Under the pieces are notes generated by a model. It did no database searches, had not been told where the DNA came from, and was given only the letters and a program-made list of their open reading frames with translations. This document shows positions 1-7,290 of a stretch of 45,091 nt of DNA, piece by piece. This DNA is from Bacteroidota bacterium. Lineage in GTDB: Bacteria; Bacteroidota; Bacteroidia; Chitinophagales; Chitinophagaceae. The stretch spans positions 1-45,091 of the forward strand of contig JAEZDC010000011.1 of assembly GCA_023429825.1 (NCBI GenBank), written 5' to 3'. Numbering within the stretch: position 1 is the stretch's first letter; each line of letters begins with the position of its first letter. The translations under genes and the position numbers were made by a program.

Positions 1-114
1 CGTGAATACTTCTCCCGTTGCCGGGTTGATGCCATCAATGAATTTAGCTGATAAGGGGGCTATGAGATAACCACCAATGTAATTTTCAAGATGATATGGA
101 ATACTTAAATTCAT
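1..114 (-). CDS. Aldehyde dehydrogenase, N-terminal fragment (cut by window edge)
   Basis: Only the first 38 codons are inside the window; the gene reads leftward off the edge from an ATG at 112-114. The visible peptide has the typical aldehyde dehydrogenase N-terminus: an NYIGG segment at residues 11-15 and an INPATGEVF segment at 29-37. The catalytic Cys and Glu lie outside the window. The neighbours are an SDR on the same strand and 3-hydroxyanthranilate dioxygenase. By inference this could be 2-aminomuconate-6-semialdehyde dehydrogenase of the kynurenine route, but the fragment alone does not fix the substrate. The ATG is 50 nt beyond the SDR stop codon, so the two may be co-transcribed. 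Confidence 0.75.
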   Translation of the reverse strand, partial: MNLSIPYHLENYIGGYLIAPLSAKFIDGINPATGEVFT

Positions 115-164
115 GTTGGTTGTTAATGTTGAATGAACTCTAAAATTCATTTTCAATATTAAAA

Positions 165-950
165 TTATATAGCTCCTGTTCTTCCACCATCGACAGGAAT
201 GCTTACGCCATTCACATACGAGGCAGCAGGCGAGGCAAGGAAAGCCACTACATTGGCCAATTCGTGTGGCTCAGCAAAACGTTTCATGGGAATTTCTTTC
301 ATCATTTCTTTTTCCACTGCTTCAATAGCTACATTTTTTTTGTTAGCATTATTACTGATGATGCTCTGCAATCGTTGTGTTTTTGTTGCGCCGGGTAAAA
401 CGTTATTTACTGTAATATTAAATTGACCTAACTCGTTGGCCATGGTCTTTGCCCATGATGCAACTGCTCCGCGAATAGTATTCGATACACCAAGATTTGG
501 TAAAGGAATTTTTACGGATGTTGAAATAATATTAATGACCCTTCCATAACTTTCTTGTTTCATAGAAGGAATTACAGCTTTGGTTAAAATATGATTACAG
601 AGTAAATGGCGATTGAAGGTATTTACAAACTCTTCTTCTTTGGCTTCAATTATGGAACCTGAAGCGGGTCCGCCGGAATTGTTGACCAGGATATGAACAC
701 TGGTTTCCGCCACAAAATTCTCAATGATTTTAGCAACTGTTTCAGGTTGATCAAAATCTGCCACGAGGTAACTATGCTGTTGATTGAAAGATAAATCTAA
801 TTCTTGTAAAGCTTGCTTAAGTAAATGTTCATTTCTTGCAACGAGCACACAAGTGGCTCCCAGTTTGGACAATTCTACAGCAGAAGCTAAACCAATTCCC
901 TGTGTGCTTCCGCAAACTACGGCGGTTTTATTTTTGAGGGAAATATCCAT
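165..950 (-). CDS. SDR-family oxidoreductase with atypical active site
   Basis: This is a 261-aa Rossmann protein of classical SDR length. It has the cofactor-binding glycine motif GSTQGIG (residues 14-20), the NNSGG version of the NNAG motif (90-94) and a catalytic-type Ser in IIST (Ser143). The expected YxxxK is not present. By my alignment the Tyr position is Ser156 and the Lys position is Arg160, in VSNTIRGAV. It therefore may not be a conventional reductase, or it may belong to a divergent SDR branch. It lies next to an aldehyde dehydrogenase and divergent from 3-hydroxyanthranilate dioxygenase, which suggests a role in tryptophan/kynurenine ring-fragment catabolism (inference). A TACGTTTG -7-like box sits just upstream (956-963), but I see no -33 TTG at the right spacing. 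Confidence 0.85.
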   Translation of the reverse strand: MDISLKNKTAVVCGSTQGIGLASAVELSKLGATCVLVARNEHLLKQALQELDLSFNQQHSYLVADFDQPETVAKIIENFVAETSVHILVNNSGGPASGSIIEAKEEEFVNTFNRHLLCNHILTKAVIPSMKQESYGRVINIISTSVKIPLPNLGVSNTIRGAVASWAKTMANELGQFNITVNNVLPGATKTQRLQSIISNNANKKNVAIEAVEKEMMKEIPMKRFAEPHELANVVAFLASPAASYVNGVSIPVDGGRTGAI

Positions 951-1080
951 GATGTCAAACGTAAGAAATTTGTGGGATGTATTGAGTTGGTTGGTTGGGG
1001 TTTGTTGTTGTATATTGCTGAACGTTGCATGGCCGATGTTTTGAATCTGCAGTTAAAGTGCTGAATAGTGATAAAAACGC

Positions 1081-1103
1081 ACAAGAGTGCGACGCAACAG
1101 AAG
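1081..1103 (+). promoter_or_regulatory. Leader element copy A, upstream of haaO
   Basis: The copy reads ACAAGAGTGCGACGCAAC followed by AGAAG and lies 56 nt before the haaO start, in sense orientation. The core TGCGACGCA (1088-1096) is a near-perfect palindrome centred on A. It is one of six copies in the window (see findings). Function unknown. Confidence 0.6.
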
Positions 1104-1159
1104 CTAAATAGTAGTGCGGGCTTCTGGTCAATAAAAATGCTTAACCAAAAAATTGCTAT

Positions 1160-1681
1160 ATGGCTGTAAGCGCCCCTTTCAACTTAAAAAAATGGATTGA
1201 TGATCACAGAGATTTGTTGAAGCCTCCGGTGGGCAACCAATGTGTGTATAAGGATGCTGAAAATTTTATTGTGATGGTTGTAGGCGGGCCTAACGCAAGA
1301 AAGGATTACCACTTTAATGAAACCGAGGAGTTGTATTACCAGGTGGAAGGTGATATTGTGGTTAAAATCATTGATAATGGTGAGTTTAAAGACATTCTTA
1401 TCAAGGAAGGCGAAATGTTTTTATTACCTCCTAAAACCCCTCATTCACCTCAGCGCGGAGCTGGCACTGTGGGTTTGGTGATTGAGAAGAAAAGAGAAAC
1501 AGAAGAAGACGGATTTATTTGGTTTTGCGAGAACTGCGGGAATAAACTGTATGAAGAAACTTTGGTGGTTAATGATATAGTGAACCAGTTACCCGAAGTA
1601 ATGAACAAATACTGGAGCGATATGATGCACCGTACATGCGATAAATGTGGTGCTGTAATGGAGCCACCCGTAAGAAAGTAA
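1160..1681 (+). CDS. nbaC: 3-hydroxyanthranilate 3,4-dioxygenase
   Basis: This is a 173-aa cupin, the usual length of the bacterial single-cupin enzyme. It opens the ring of 3-hydroxyanthranilate with O2 to give 2-amino-3-carboxymuconate semialdehyde in the cytoplasm. The Fe(II) ligands are visible as His51, Glu57 and His95, the same numbering as the well-studied Cupriavidus enzyme. Substrate-binding Arg47 and Arg99 are also present. The C-terminal rubredoxin-like zinc site is intact (Cys123, Cys126, Cys160, Cys163). It is divergent from the SDR and aldehyde dehydrogenase, consistent with a kynurenine-pathway locus. The stop codon directly abuts that of the convergent response regulator with no spacer. 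There is no Shine-Dalgarno sequence, which is usual for the phylum. Confidence 0.95.
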   Translation: MAVSAPFNLKKWIDDHRDLLKPPVGNQCVYKDAENFIVMVVGGPNARKDYHFNETEELYYQVEGDIVVKIIDNGEFKDILIKEGEMFLLPPKTPHSPQRGAGTVGLVIEKKRETEEDGFIWFCENCGNKLYEETLVVNDIVNQLPEVMNKYWSDMMHRTCDKCGAVMEPPVRK

Positions 1682-2101
1682 TTAAGCCTGGGGCCGCTTA
1701 AAACACTTGTGGATCACTGCGTCGTACATCATTTGACCAAAGTCTTCATATTCAAGAAATGTGTCTGGTTTAGTAAAATAGGCACAAGCTCCAAGTTTCT
1801 TACAACGTTCAGCAAATGGAATGTCTGGAGCAGTGGAAAGAATTACTATTGGAATATGAGCAAATGATTCGTTGTGCTTTACTTCGGTCAGGACGTCATA
1901 TCCATTTTTTCCCGGCATTCTTAAATCACTTAATACCATTTCAGGAACTAAGGAAGGTTGTTTTAATAGCTCGAGCAGTTCGTCGCCGTTGCCAGCTTCC
2001 GCCAGCACTTCAAATAAACCGGTAGCAGTTAAGCCTTCTTTTATAAACATTCTTTCATCTTCGTTGTCTTCAACAACAAGCAGTTTGATCTTTTTTGACA
2101 T
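1682..2101 (-). CDS. Single-domain (CheY-like) response regulator
   Basis: I start this 139-aa protein at the ATG at 2099-2101 (MSKK), because the longer frame only adds a hydrophobic non-receiver stretch. The receiver domain fills the protein: the acidic pocket is Glu11/Asp12, the phospho-acceptor is Asp59 in SDLRMPG, the switch position is Ser89/Thr90, and the conserved Lys is Lys111 in TKP. There is no output domain, so it presumably signals by protein contact or a phosphorelay. No histidine kinase is nearby; the partner is not visible. It is monocistronic and convergent with haaO. Confidence 0.88.
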   Translation of the reverse strand: MSKKIKLLVVEDNEDERMFIKEGLTATGLFEVLAEAGNGDELLELLKQPSLVPEMVLSDLRMPGKNGYDVLTEVKHNESFAHIPIVILSTAPDIPFAERCKKLGACAYFTKPDTFLEYEDFGQMMYDAVIHKCFKRPQA

Positions 2102-2183
2102 GGCAAGTATATTGGGGGTATAGATGCTAAATATCATCAATAAAAACAAGAACTACAAAACATATAAGTCAACAAACCATCAT

Positions 2184-2220
2184 TTTTTAAAAATAAAAGC
2201 CCCAGCTTTTGCTGAGGCTT
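2184..2220 (-). terminator. Rho-independent terminator of the DUF4920 gene
   Basis: The GCCCCAGC (2199-2206) and GCTGAGGC (2211-2218) arms pair with one mismatch around a TTTT loop. They are extended by two A-T pairs, and on the minus strand a T-rich tract follows. It sits between the DUF4920 stop and the response regulator. Confidence 0.75.
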
Positions 2221-2240
2221 CAATATCATCATCGAACATA

Positions 2241-2711
2241 TTATAATACTAATATTCCTTTAGCCTGTATTACCACTTCTTTCTTTGGTTCTTTGATCGC
2301 ATCAATCTCGGCTTTGCTTTTACCTGCATCTTCTGCATAGTGCTTTAACTGTGCTACAGAGGTTTCTTTTAGTTCGGCTATTCCTTCAACCACTATTGTT
2401 TTTCCATTCATTACAACAGGAACAAAGAAAGAATGATCTTTCATACGAACCATGATAGTACCATCGCCGTTTTTCATTCTTAACCAACAACCCTCCGCTT
2501 CACAAACCTGTGAAACCATGCCCTTTACTTTTACATCAACCTTACCCGATTGAGCATTTAACTGTTTTGCCAGATCTTCTACTGTGATAGCTTTTTCTTC
2601 AGTTACTTCCGCACCAAATTTTGCACCTTTATCAGCCGGCACATTGGGAGGTTGTGCATTAGCTATAAAAGCGAATAATGTTGTTGCTGCGAGGAAAAAT
2701 AATTTTTTCAT
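2241..2711 (-). CDS. DUF4920 domain-containing exported protein
   Basis: This is a 156-aa protein with a clear signal peptide (KK, then a hydrophobic run ending near residue 19 at NAQ). The mature part matches my memory of DUF4920: a small OB-like beta domain with a VCEAEGCWLRM segment (two Cys around residues 69-74) and an FVPVVMNGKTIVVEG segment. Function is unknown; periplasmic location is inferred from the signal. It lies 42 nt downstream of nusG in the same direction, but a strong hairpin separates them, so it is probably transcribed separately. It has its own terminator. Confidence 0.8.
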   Translation of the reverse strand: MKKLFFLAATTLFAFIANAQPPNVPADKGAKFGAEVTEEKAITVEDLAKQLNAQSGKVDVKVKGMVSQVCEAEGCWLRMKNGDGTIMVRMKDHSFFVPVVMNGKTIVVEGIAELKETSVAQLKHYAEDAGKSKAEIDAIKEPKKEVVIQAKGILVL

Positions 2712-2730
2712 AACAGATATTTAAAATGAA

Positions 2731-2750
2731 ATCCCGCCAAGCGGCGGGAT
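2731..2750 (-). terminator. Hairpin directly after nusG
   Basis: A perfect 8-bp GC-rich stem (ATCCCGCC at 2731-2738 with GGCGGGAT at 2743-2750) surrounds an AAGC loop. On the minus strand it is followed by TTCATTTTAA, which is only moderately T-rich. The nusG stop is 3 nt upstream, so this is likely the end of the secE-nusG unit. Confidence 0.6.
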
Positions 2751-2753
2751 AGA

Positions 2754-3353
2754 TTAACTTAGTTTTTCTACTTGAACGTAGTTGAGTTCTACCGGTGTTG
2801 ATCTACCAAAGATCTTCACGGTAACCTTCAATTTCTTCTTCTCATCGTTTACCTCTTCGATCACACCATTAAAATCATTGAAAGGTCCTTCGATGATCTT
2901 TATGGTTTCTCCAATGATGAAAGGTTCGCTCAATGTAACTCCCTGCTCATTCATCTCATCTACCTTACCCAACATCTTGTTCACTTCACTTTTACGAAGA
3001 GAAATGATATTTCCTTTAGAACCTTTTCCATCTGTTAAAAAGTGCATTACATTACTCACGTTGCTGATGTATTGAATTACATCGTCACCTAATTTTCCAT
3101 CTACCACTTCTAAAAATAAATAACCGGGATAAAGATTCTTTTCCCTCATTACCTTTTTACCATTCTGCACCTTCTACACCTTCTCCATTGGCAAGAATAC
3201 CTGCTTAATAAAAGGTAACCATCCATTACGGCTGATCTCTTTATCAAGCTGTTCTTTCACCTTACGCTCCTTACCACTCACTACACGTAACGCGTAGTAT
3301 TTGGTATTATCCTGCACAGTATCCTGTTGCTGTTGAACAGTAGTTTCTTCCAT
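2754..3353 (-). pseudogene. nusG: Transcription termination/antitermination factor NusG, interrupted by an in-frame TAG at codon 60
   Basis: The reading frame from the ATG at 3351-3353 to the stop at 2754 gives 199 codons of continuous NusG homology. It has an NGN domain starting YYALRVVSGKERKVKEQL (residues 19-36) and a C-terminal KOW domain with EPFIIGETIKIIEGPFNDF and FGRSTPVEL. Codon 60 is TAG (3174-3176), between EKV and KVQNGKK, where relatives usually carry an aromatic residue. One base change (TAC or TAT to TAG) explains it; there is no frameshift. NusG couples RNA polymerase to the ribosome or Rho and is normally essential. A sequencing or assembly error is therefore as likely as real loss. 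The gene starts 4 nt after secE, as in other bacteria, but rplK does not follow. Confidence 0.85.
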
Positions 3354-3357
3354 ACTA

Positions 3358-3552
3358 TTACTTGAATAGTGAGTAAATAAGCTTTAACAACTGGCTGCTT
3401 GCAAAGTCCATCAACCAAACCATTAAAGTGATGATAATAGTAGCTATCAATACGATCACAGTGCTCTGTTGTAATTGTGCCCATGTAGGCCAGGTCACTT
3501 TCTCCGTTAGTTCACGGTAGCTATCTCTGAAATAATTAGATACTTTGTTCAT
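3358..3552 (-). CDS. secE: Preprotein translocase subunit SecE
   Basis: This 64-aa single-span inner-membrane subunit stabilises SecY in the Sec translocon. The family signature is seen in the amphipathic N-terminus (FRDSYRELTEKVTWPTWAQL, residues 8-27), followed by one transmembrane helix from about residue 30 to 50. It is the short one-helix form common outside enterobacteria. It sits between tRNA-Trp and nusG, with a 4-nt gap to nusG, so the two are surely co-transcribed. Confidence 0.95.
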   Translation of the reverse strand: MNKVSNYFRDSYRELTEKVTWPTWAQLQQSTVIVLIATIIITLMVWLMDFASSQLLKLIYSLFK

Positions 3553-3636
3553 TTTTAGTTAATTAAGTTCATTCAGGTCATTCGTTAATTAAGGAATCAG
3601 ACTTATTACCTTAATTAACCAATTAACTAAACTCAG

Positions 3637-3708
3637 CACGGGCACTAGGATTCGAACCCAGATCAAAGGTTTTGGAGACCTCTATACTAACCGTTGTACT
3701 ATGCCCGT
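3637..3708 (-). tRNA. tRNA-Trp (CCA)
   Basis: This is a 72-nt cloverleaf on the minus strand. The acceptor stem is ACGGGCA/TGCCCGT with discriminator G. The anticodon loop CTCCAAA gives CCA, and the T-loop reads GGTTCGAATCC. The CCA tail is not encoded. It precedes secE, the usual place for this tRNA. Confidence 0.95.
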
Positions 3709-3712
3709 AGAA

Positions 3713-3751
3713 AGCTAAAAGCTATTCCGGAGACCGAAACAGCTTTTAGTT
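3713..3751 (-). terminator. Hairpin between tuf and tRNA-Trp
   Basis: A 9-bp stem (CTAAAAGCT at 3715-3723 with AGCTTTTAG at 3741-3749) is followed on the minus strand by a short T-rich run immediately before tRNA-Trp. It may terminate tuf transcription or act as a leader hairpin. A TACATTTG -7-like box lies at 3758-3765, so tRNA-Trp/secE may have its own promoter inside this spacer. A further inverted repeat, AGCAAATG/CATTTGCT (3756-3763/3773-3780), overlaps that box. Confidence 0.45.
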
Positions 3752-3808
3752 ATGCAGCAAATGTAATGAAATCATTTGCTTAAAAAGCCAAAAGCTTATG
3801 CTTAAAGC

Positions 3809-4996
3809 TTATTTAATAATCTCAGTAACCTGTCCGGCACCAACTGTTCTACCACCTTCACGGATAGCGAACTTCAAACCTTTCTCCATCGCAATTGGCT
3901 GGATCAGTTTTACAGTAAGGCTGATGTTATCACCAGGCATAACCATTTCAGTTCCTTCTGGTAATACAGTTTCACCGGTAACGTCTGTAGTTCTGAAGTA
4001 GAACTGAGGACGGTATTTATTAAAGAATGGAGTATGACGTCCACCTTCTTCTTTGCTCAATACATAAACTTCGCATTTGAACTCAGTGTGGGGAGTGATG
4101 CTCTTAGGAGCAACGATTACCATTCCACGACGGATATCTTTCTTTTCAATACCTCTTAAAAGCAAACCAGCGTTATCACCAGCTTCACCACGATCAAGAA
4201 GTTTTTTGAACATTTCAACACCTGTTACAGTAGAGTTCATTGGAGCTTCTTGTAAACCTACGATCTCAACTGCATCACCTACTTTAATGATACCTCTCTC
4301 GATACGGCCGGTAGCAACTGTACCACGACCTGTAATTGAGAATACGTCTTCCACAGACATCAGGAATGGCTGATCGATCGGACGTGGAGGAAGAGGAATG
4401 TAAGTATCTACAGCTTCCATCAACTCATCGATAGCTGCTAACCACTTAGATTCACCAGCTAAAGCACCGGTAGCAGAACCTTTGATGATTGGAGTATTAT
4501 CACCATCGAAACCATATGAGCTTAACAACTCACGGATTTCCATTTCAACTAAGTCTAATAATTCAGCATCATCAACAAGGTCAACCTTGTTCATGAATAC
4601 TACAATACGAGGTACACCTACCTGGCGAGCCAGAAGGATGTGCTCTTTGGTTTGTGGCATAGGACCGTCTGTAGCAGCTACTACAAGGATAGCACCATCC
4701 ATCTGTGCAGCACCGGTGATCATGTTCTTCACATAGTCAGCGTGACCAGGACAGTCAACGTGTGCATAGTGACGGTTAGATGTTGAATATTCAACGTGCG
4801 CAGTATTGATGGTAATACCTCTCTCCTTCTCTTCAGGAGCAGCATCAATATCATCATACTTACGGGCTTCAGCCATACCTTTAGAGGCGAGATGGCTGGT
4901 AATTGCAGCAGTAAGGGTAGTTTTACCGTGGTCTACGTGGCCAATTGTACCTACGTTAACGTGGGGTTTCTCCCTCTTAAAGGTCTCTTTAGACAT
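3809..4996 (-). CDS. tuf: Elongation factor Tu
   Basis: This 395-aa GTPase delivers aminoacyl-tRNA to the ribosome. The G1 motif GHVDHGKT (residues 19-26), the G3 motif DCPGH and the G4 motif NKVD are all intact. Domains 2 and 3 follow, ending in GGRTVGAGQVTEI. The length is standard. It lies downstream of four tRNA genes, the same order as the thrU-tyrU-glyT-thrT-tufB operon of enterobacteria. There is no Shine-Dalgarno sequence; the region before the ATG is A-rich. A copy of the leader element lies 70 nt upstream, between tRNA-Thr and the start. Confidence 0.99.
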   Translation of the reverse strand: MSKETFKREKPHVNVGTIGHVDHGKTTLTAAITSHLASKGMAEARKYDDIDAAPEEKERGITINTAHVEYSTSNRHYAHVDCPGHADYVKNMITGAAQMDGAILVVAATDGPMPQTKEHILLARQVGVPRIVVFMNKVDLVDDAELLDLVEMEIRELLSSYGFDGDNTPIIKGSATGALAGESKWLAAIDELMEAVDTYIPLPPRPIDQPFLMSVEDVFSITGRGTVATGRIERGIIKVGDAVEIVGLQEAPMNSTVTGVEMFKKLLDRGEAGDNAGLLLRGIEKKDIRRGMVIVAPKSITPHTEFKCEVYVLSKEEGGRHTPFFNKYRPQFYFRTTDVTGETVLPEGTEMVMPGDNISLTVKLIQPIAMEKGLKFAIREGGRTVGAGQVTEIIK

Positions 4997-5066
4997 CTTT
5001 ATTGGTTTTTAATTGTTGTTTAAAACTGTTTTCTATGTTGAGGTCAGCTTCAGAATTTCTAATGAT

Positions 5067-5091
5067 CTTCCGTTGCGTCGCACTCTTGTAC
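5067..5091 (-). promoter_or_regulatory. Leader element copy B, upstream of tuf
   Basis: On the minus strand the copy reads GTACAAGAGTGCGACGCAAC followed by GGAAG, ending 70 nt before the tuf ATG. It is identical to copy D at hscA over 28 nt (5065-5092 against 14533-14560), although the flanks differ. Because tRNA-Thr is just upstream, it lies inside the tRNA-tuf transcript. Confidence 0.65.
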
Positions 5092-5145
5092 TTTCTGTTC
5101 TCTGTGCATCTATCCACTCTCTACTATCCTCTTTACACTTAATTG

Positions 5146-5217
<72 letters not shown>

Positions 5218-5222
5218 GTCTC

Positions 5223-5246
5223 AGTTGAGAGTTTATAGTTGAGAGT
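5223..5246. repeat. Short direct repeat AGTTGAGAGT x2 in a tRNA spacer
   Basis: AGTTGAGAGT occurs at 5223-5232 and 5237-5246 (14-nt period). The rest of the spacer to about 5280 holds inverted variants such as AACTATCAACTT and TTTCAACT. Confidence 0.7.
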
Positions 5247-5286
5247 GGACAACTATCAACTTCCACTATCCCCTTTCAACTAAAAG

Positions 5287-5359
5287 AGCGGGAGACGAGG
5301 CTCGAACTCGCCACCTATAGCTTGGAAGGCTATCGCTCTACCAAATGAGCTACTCCCGC
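5287..5359 (-). tRNA. tRNA-Gly (TCC)
   Basis: This is a 73-nt cloverleaf with acceptor GCGGGAG/CTCCCGC. The anticodon stem-loop ATAGC-CTTCCAA-GCTAT gives TCC. The T-arm is GGCGAGTTCGAGCCTCGTC. It is the third tRNA of the tuf operon. Confidence 0.95.
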
Positions 5360-5456
5360 TAATCAATTGGCAAATGAGCTGATTAGCAAATTTGCAAATG
5401 AAAGAACTTCTGTTGGATTAGCTAATTAACACACCTGCTAATTTGCTAATTGTTTG

Positions 5457-5539
5457 TGGGCAGGAGAGGATTCGAACCTCTGAAGTCGAAAGACAGTGGA
5501 TTTACAGTCCACCCCATTTGGCCGCTCTGGAACCTGCCC
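5457..5539 (-). tRNA. tRNA-Tyr (GTA)
   Basis: This is an 83-nt class II tRNA with a long variable arm and acceptor GGGCAGG/CCTGCCC. The anticodon stem-loop GTGGA-CTGTAAA-TCCAC gives GTA. It is the second tRNA of the tuf operon. Confidence 0.95.
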
Positions 5540-5572
5540 GGCAAGGTGTTTCCACCTTTTACGCCAGTATTG

Positions 5573-5645
5573 AGCCACCTGCCAGAATCGAACTGGCGAC
5601 CTACTGATTACAAATCAGTTGCTCTACCAGCTGAGCTAAGGTGGC
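5573..5645 (-). tRNA. tRNA-Thr (TGT)
   Basis: This is a 73-nt cloverleaf with acceptor GCCACCT/AGGTGGC. The anticodon stem-loop ACTGA-TTTGTAA-TCAGT gives TGT. It is the first gene of the tRNA-tuf operon. Confidence 0.95.
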
Positions 5646-5687
5646 TGGTATACTAAAAACAAAGAACTACCCCTTTTTTCGGGATGG

Positions 5688-5717
5688 CAAAGGTAACGGA
5701 AAACTTATTTCAGCAAA
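5688..5717 (-). promoter_or_regulatory. Bacteroidota-type promoter of the tRNA-tuf operon
   Basis: On the minus strand TTTG (5717-5714), an 18-nt spacer and TACCTTTG (5695-5688) match the phylum's TTTG / TAnnTTTG consensus. Transcription would start near 5682, about 37 nt before tRNA-Thr(TGT). Confidence 0.65.
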
Positions 5718-5854
5718 ATTTATAAAACATTTTTTTGAAGGAGATTTTCAACAAAAAGCTAATAAACAATTCCTCCGTGGTTTATTCGGAAGAGAAGCTA
5801 AGAAATTCTTTAGCACTAATTACAAATTTCTACCATGCTAAGAAAGCATTCTCT

Positions 5855-5880
5855 AATAAAAAAGGACTCCGAAGAGTCCT
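5855..5880 (-). terminator. Rho-independent terminator of hpf
   Basis: A perfect 7-bp stem AGGACTC/GAGTCCT (5863-5869/5874-5880) with a CGAA loop is followed on the minus strand by a run of T residues with one interruption. It lies 18 nt past the hpf stop. Confidence 0.85.
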
Positions 5881-5898
5881 GAATTTTTAAGTTAATAA

Positions 5899-6198
5899 TT
5901 ACGCTGCTAATTTTTCTTTTTTACGTTTTATCTGGCTGATCATAGATTCCAGTGCTGTTTCAAAAGATTCTTCGAAGGATTTTGAAGATGCTTTTACAAA
6001 AAAATCATGTTTTGGAACATGCACTCTGATCTCGGCAATCTTGTCTTTTATTGCATGGACCACATTGTCCAATTTTAAAAAGACATCCACTTTGATGATG
6101 CGGTCATGGAATGTGTTTAATTTTTCTAGTTTTTTAGTAATGAAATCTGTAAGTCTGGCATCAGCATCAAAGTGCACTGTTTGAATTCTAACATTCAT
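5899..6198 (-). CDS. hpf: Short ribosome hibernation promoting factor (HPF/RaiA family)
   Basis: This 99-aa protein is the short HPF form with a single S30AE domain: N-terminal beta strand MNVRIQTVHFDAD, a helix around DFITKKLEKL, strand VDVFLKL, and a basic C-terminal helix ending SQIKRKKEKLAA. It binds the 30S subunit in stationary phase. It has no C-terminal dimerisation domain, so 100S formation would need another factor. It is downstream of xerC in the same direction, but 195 nt separate them. It has its own terminator. Confidence 0.92.
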   Translation of the reverse strand: MNVRIQTVHFDADARLTDFITKKLEKLNTFHDRIIKVDVFLKLDNVVHAIKDKIAEIRVHVPKHDFFVKASSKSFEESFETALESMISQIKRKKEKLAA

Positions 6199-6393
6199 AG
6201 CATCGAGTTTAAAATTTCAATAAACAATAAATTAAAGAGCTTGAGTAGAATCTCAATTCATAGGCTTTTGGATTTTGGTTTTGAGCATTCAAGTTAGTTG
6301 AGAAAGCTAAAAAACACAAGAAATACCACAACTTTTTTATCGTGCCAAAAAGGTAGAAATTAATAAAAATAACAAGTGTAAGTTTTTGCTGGC

Positions 6394-7281
6394 CTATGCC
6401 TTTGGATGCGCTTTTTTAAATACTTCCTTAAGCTTCTCAATTGTGTTGTGTGTATACACCTGTGTAGCGGCTAAACTGCTATGTCCTAGCAATTCTTTTA
6501 CAGCATTGATATCGGCGCCGTTATTCATTAAGTGGGTGGCAAAACTATGTCGAAGTATATGCGGGCTTTTCTTTTCTACTGTTGTTACAGCCGAGAGATA
6601 TTCTTTAACGGCATTGTAAACATAGGTGGTGGTTAAAGCCTTACCCTTTTCCGTCACAAATAGGTTTGGAACTGATTGTTGCGGGCTGGAGCGTACATAT
6701 TCTTGAATGTCTTTTAATAGTTCTTTTGAGAGAGGAATGATCCGCTCCTTATTTCCCTTACCCAATACTTTTACATGGTGATTTTCGTAATCAACCTGGC
6801 TTGTTTTTAAATTGATCAGTTCACTTCTACGCATCCCGGTATTATAAAAAAGAGAAAGCAACAACCTGTCTGTTTTACCCTTCCAGTTGTCCGGGAATTC
6901 CATGTACTTAAATAAAGTTTCCATGTCTGCTTCCTTCACAAAAGCAGGTAAACGTTTGCTGACTTTTGGAGAAACAATAGTAGTCATTGGAGTTTGTTGG
7001 ATCACTCCAATCTTCATTTGGTATTTAAAGAATGATTTAAGCGAAGAAATTTTGCGGGTGATAGTTTTGGCTGTCAATTTTTCTTTGGACTTAAGATCAA
7101 CCAACCAGTTCTTGATGTGAAAAGCTCCTATTTGTTTGACAGGCGGAGAATCATATTCTTTTAAAAAAACATAGAACTGCTCCAGGTCGTTTTGATAAGA
7201 GATAAGTGTGTGCTGAGAGTATCGCTTCTCAAACTGGATATATTGCAGAAAAGCAGCTATTTCAGGGTATTGGCTTTGCAT
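6394..7281 (-). CDS. xerC: Tyrosine recombinase, XerC/XerD type
   Basis: I start at the ATG giving MQSQYPEI (295 aa), because the longer frame begins inside a 10-bp inverted repeat. The N-terminal SAM-like core-binding domain covers about residues 1-100. The catalytic domain has Arg151 (TGMRRSEL), His241/Arg244 (HILRHSFATH), His267 (LLGHSS) and the nucleophile Tyr276 (VYTH). The length and complete residue set fit the chromosome dimer resolvase rather than a phage integrase. XerC versus XerD cannot be decided without comparison. It is downstream of rpsU and upstream of hpf, a housekeeping context with no mobile element signs. Confidence 0.88.
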   Translation of the reverse strand: MQSQYPEIAAFLQYIQFEKRYSQHTLISYQNDLEQFYVFLKEYDSPPVKQIGAFHIKNWLVDLKSKEKLTAKTITRKISSLKSFFKYQMKIGVIQQTPMTTIVSPKVSKRLPAFVKEADMETLFKYMEFPDNWKGKTDRLLLSLFYNTGMRRSELINLKTSQVDYENHHVKVLGKGNKERIIPLSKELLKDIQEYVRSSPQQSVPNLFVTEKGKALTTTYVYNAVKEYLSAVTTVEKKSPHILRHSFATHLMNNGADINAVKELLGHSSLAATQVYTHNTIEKLKEVFKKAHPKA

Positions 7282-7290
7282 TAAAACAGA

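Noticed and set aside
2754..3353. TAG recoded as a sense codon in this genome
   Set aside because: ribE, pdeM and the VanZ gene end in TAG at the expected family length, so TAG is a normal stop.
6394..7281. Xer-type recombinase as an integrase marking a mobile element
   Set aside because: The neighbours are rpsU and hpf; no attachment-site duplication of the nearby tRNAs or phage genes is visible.
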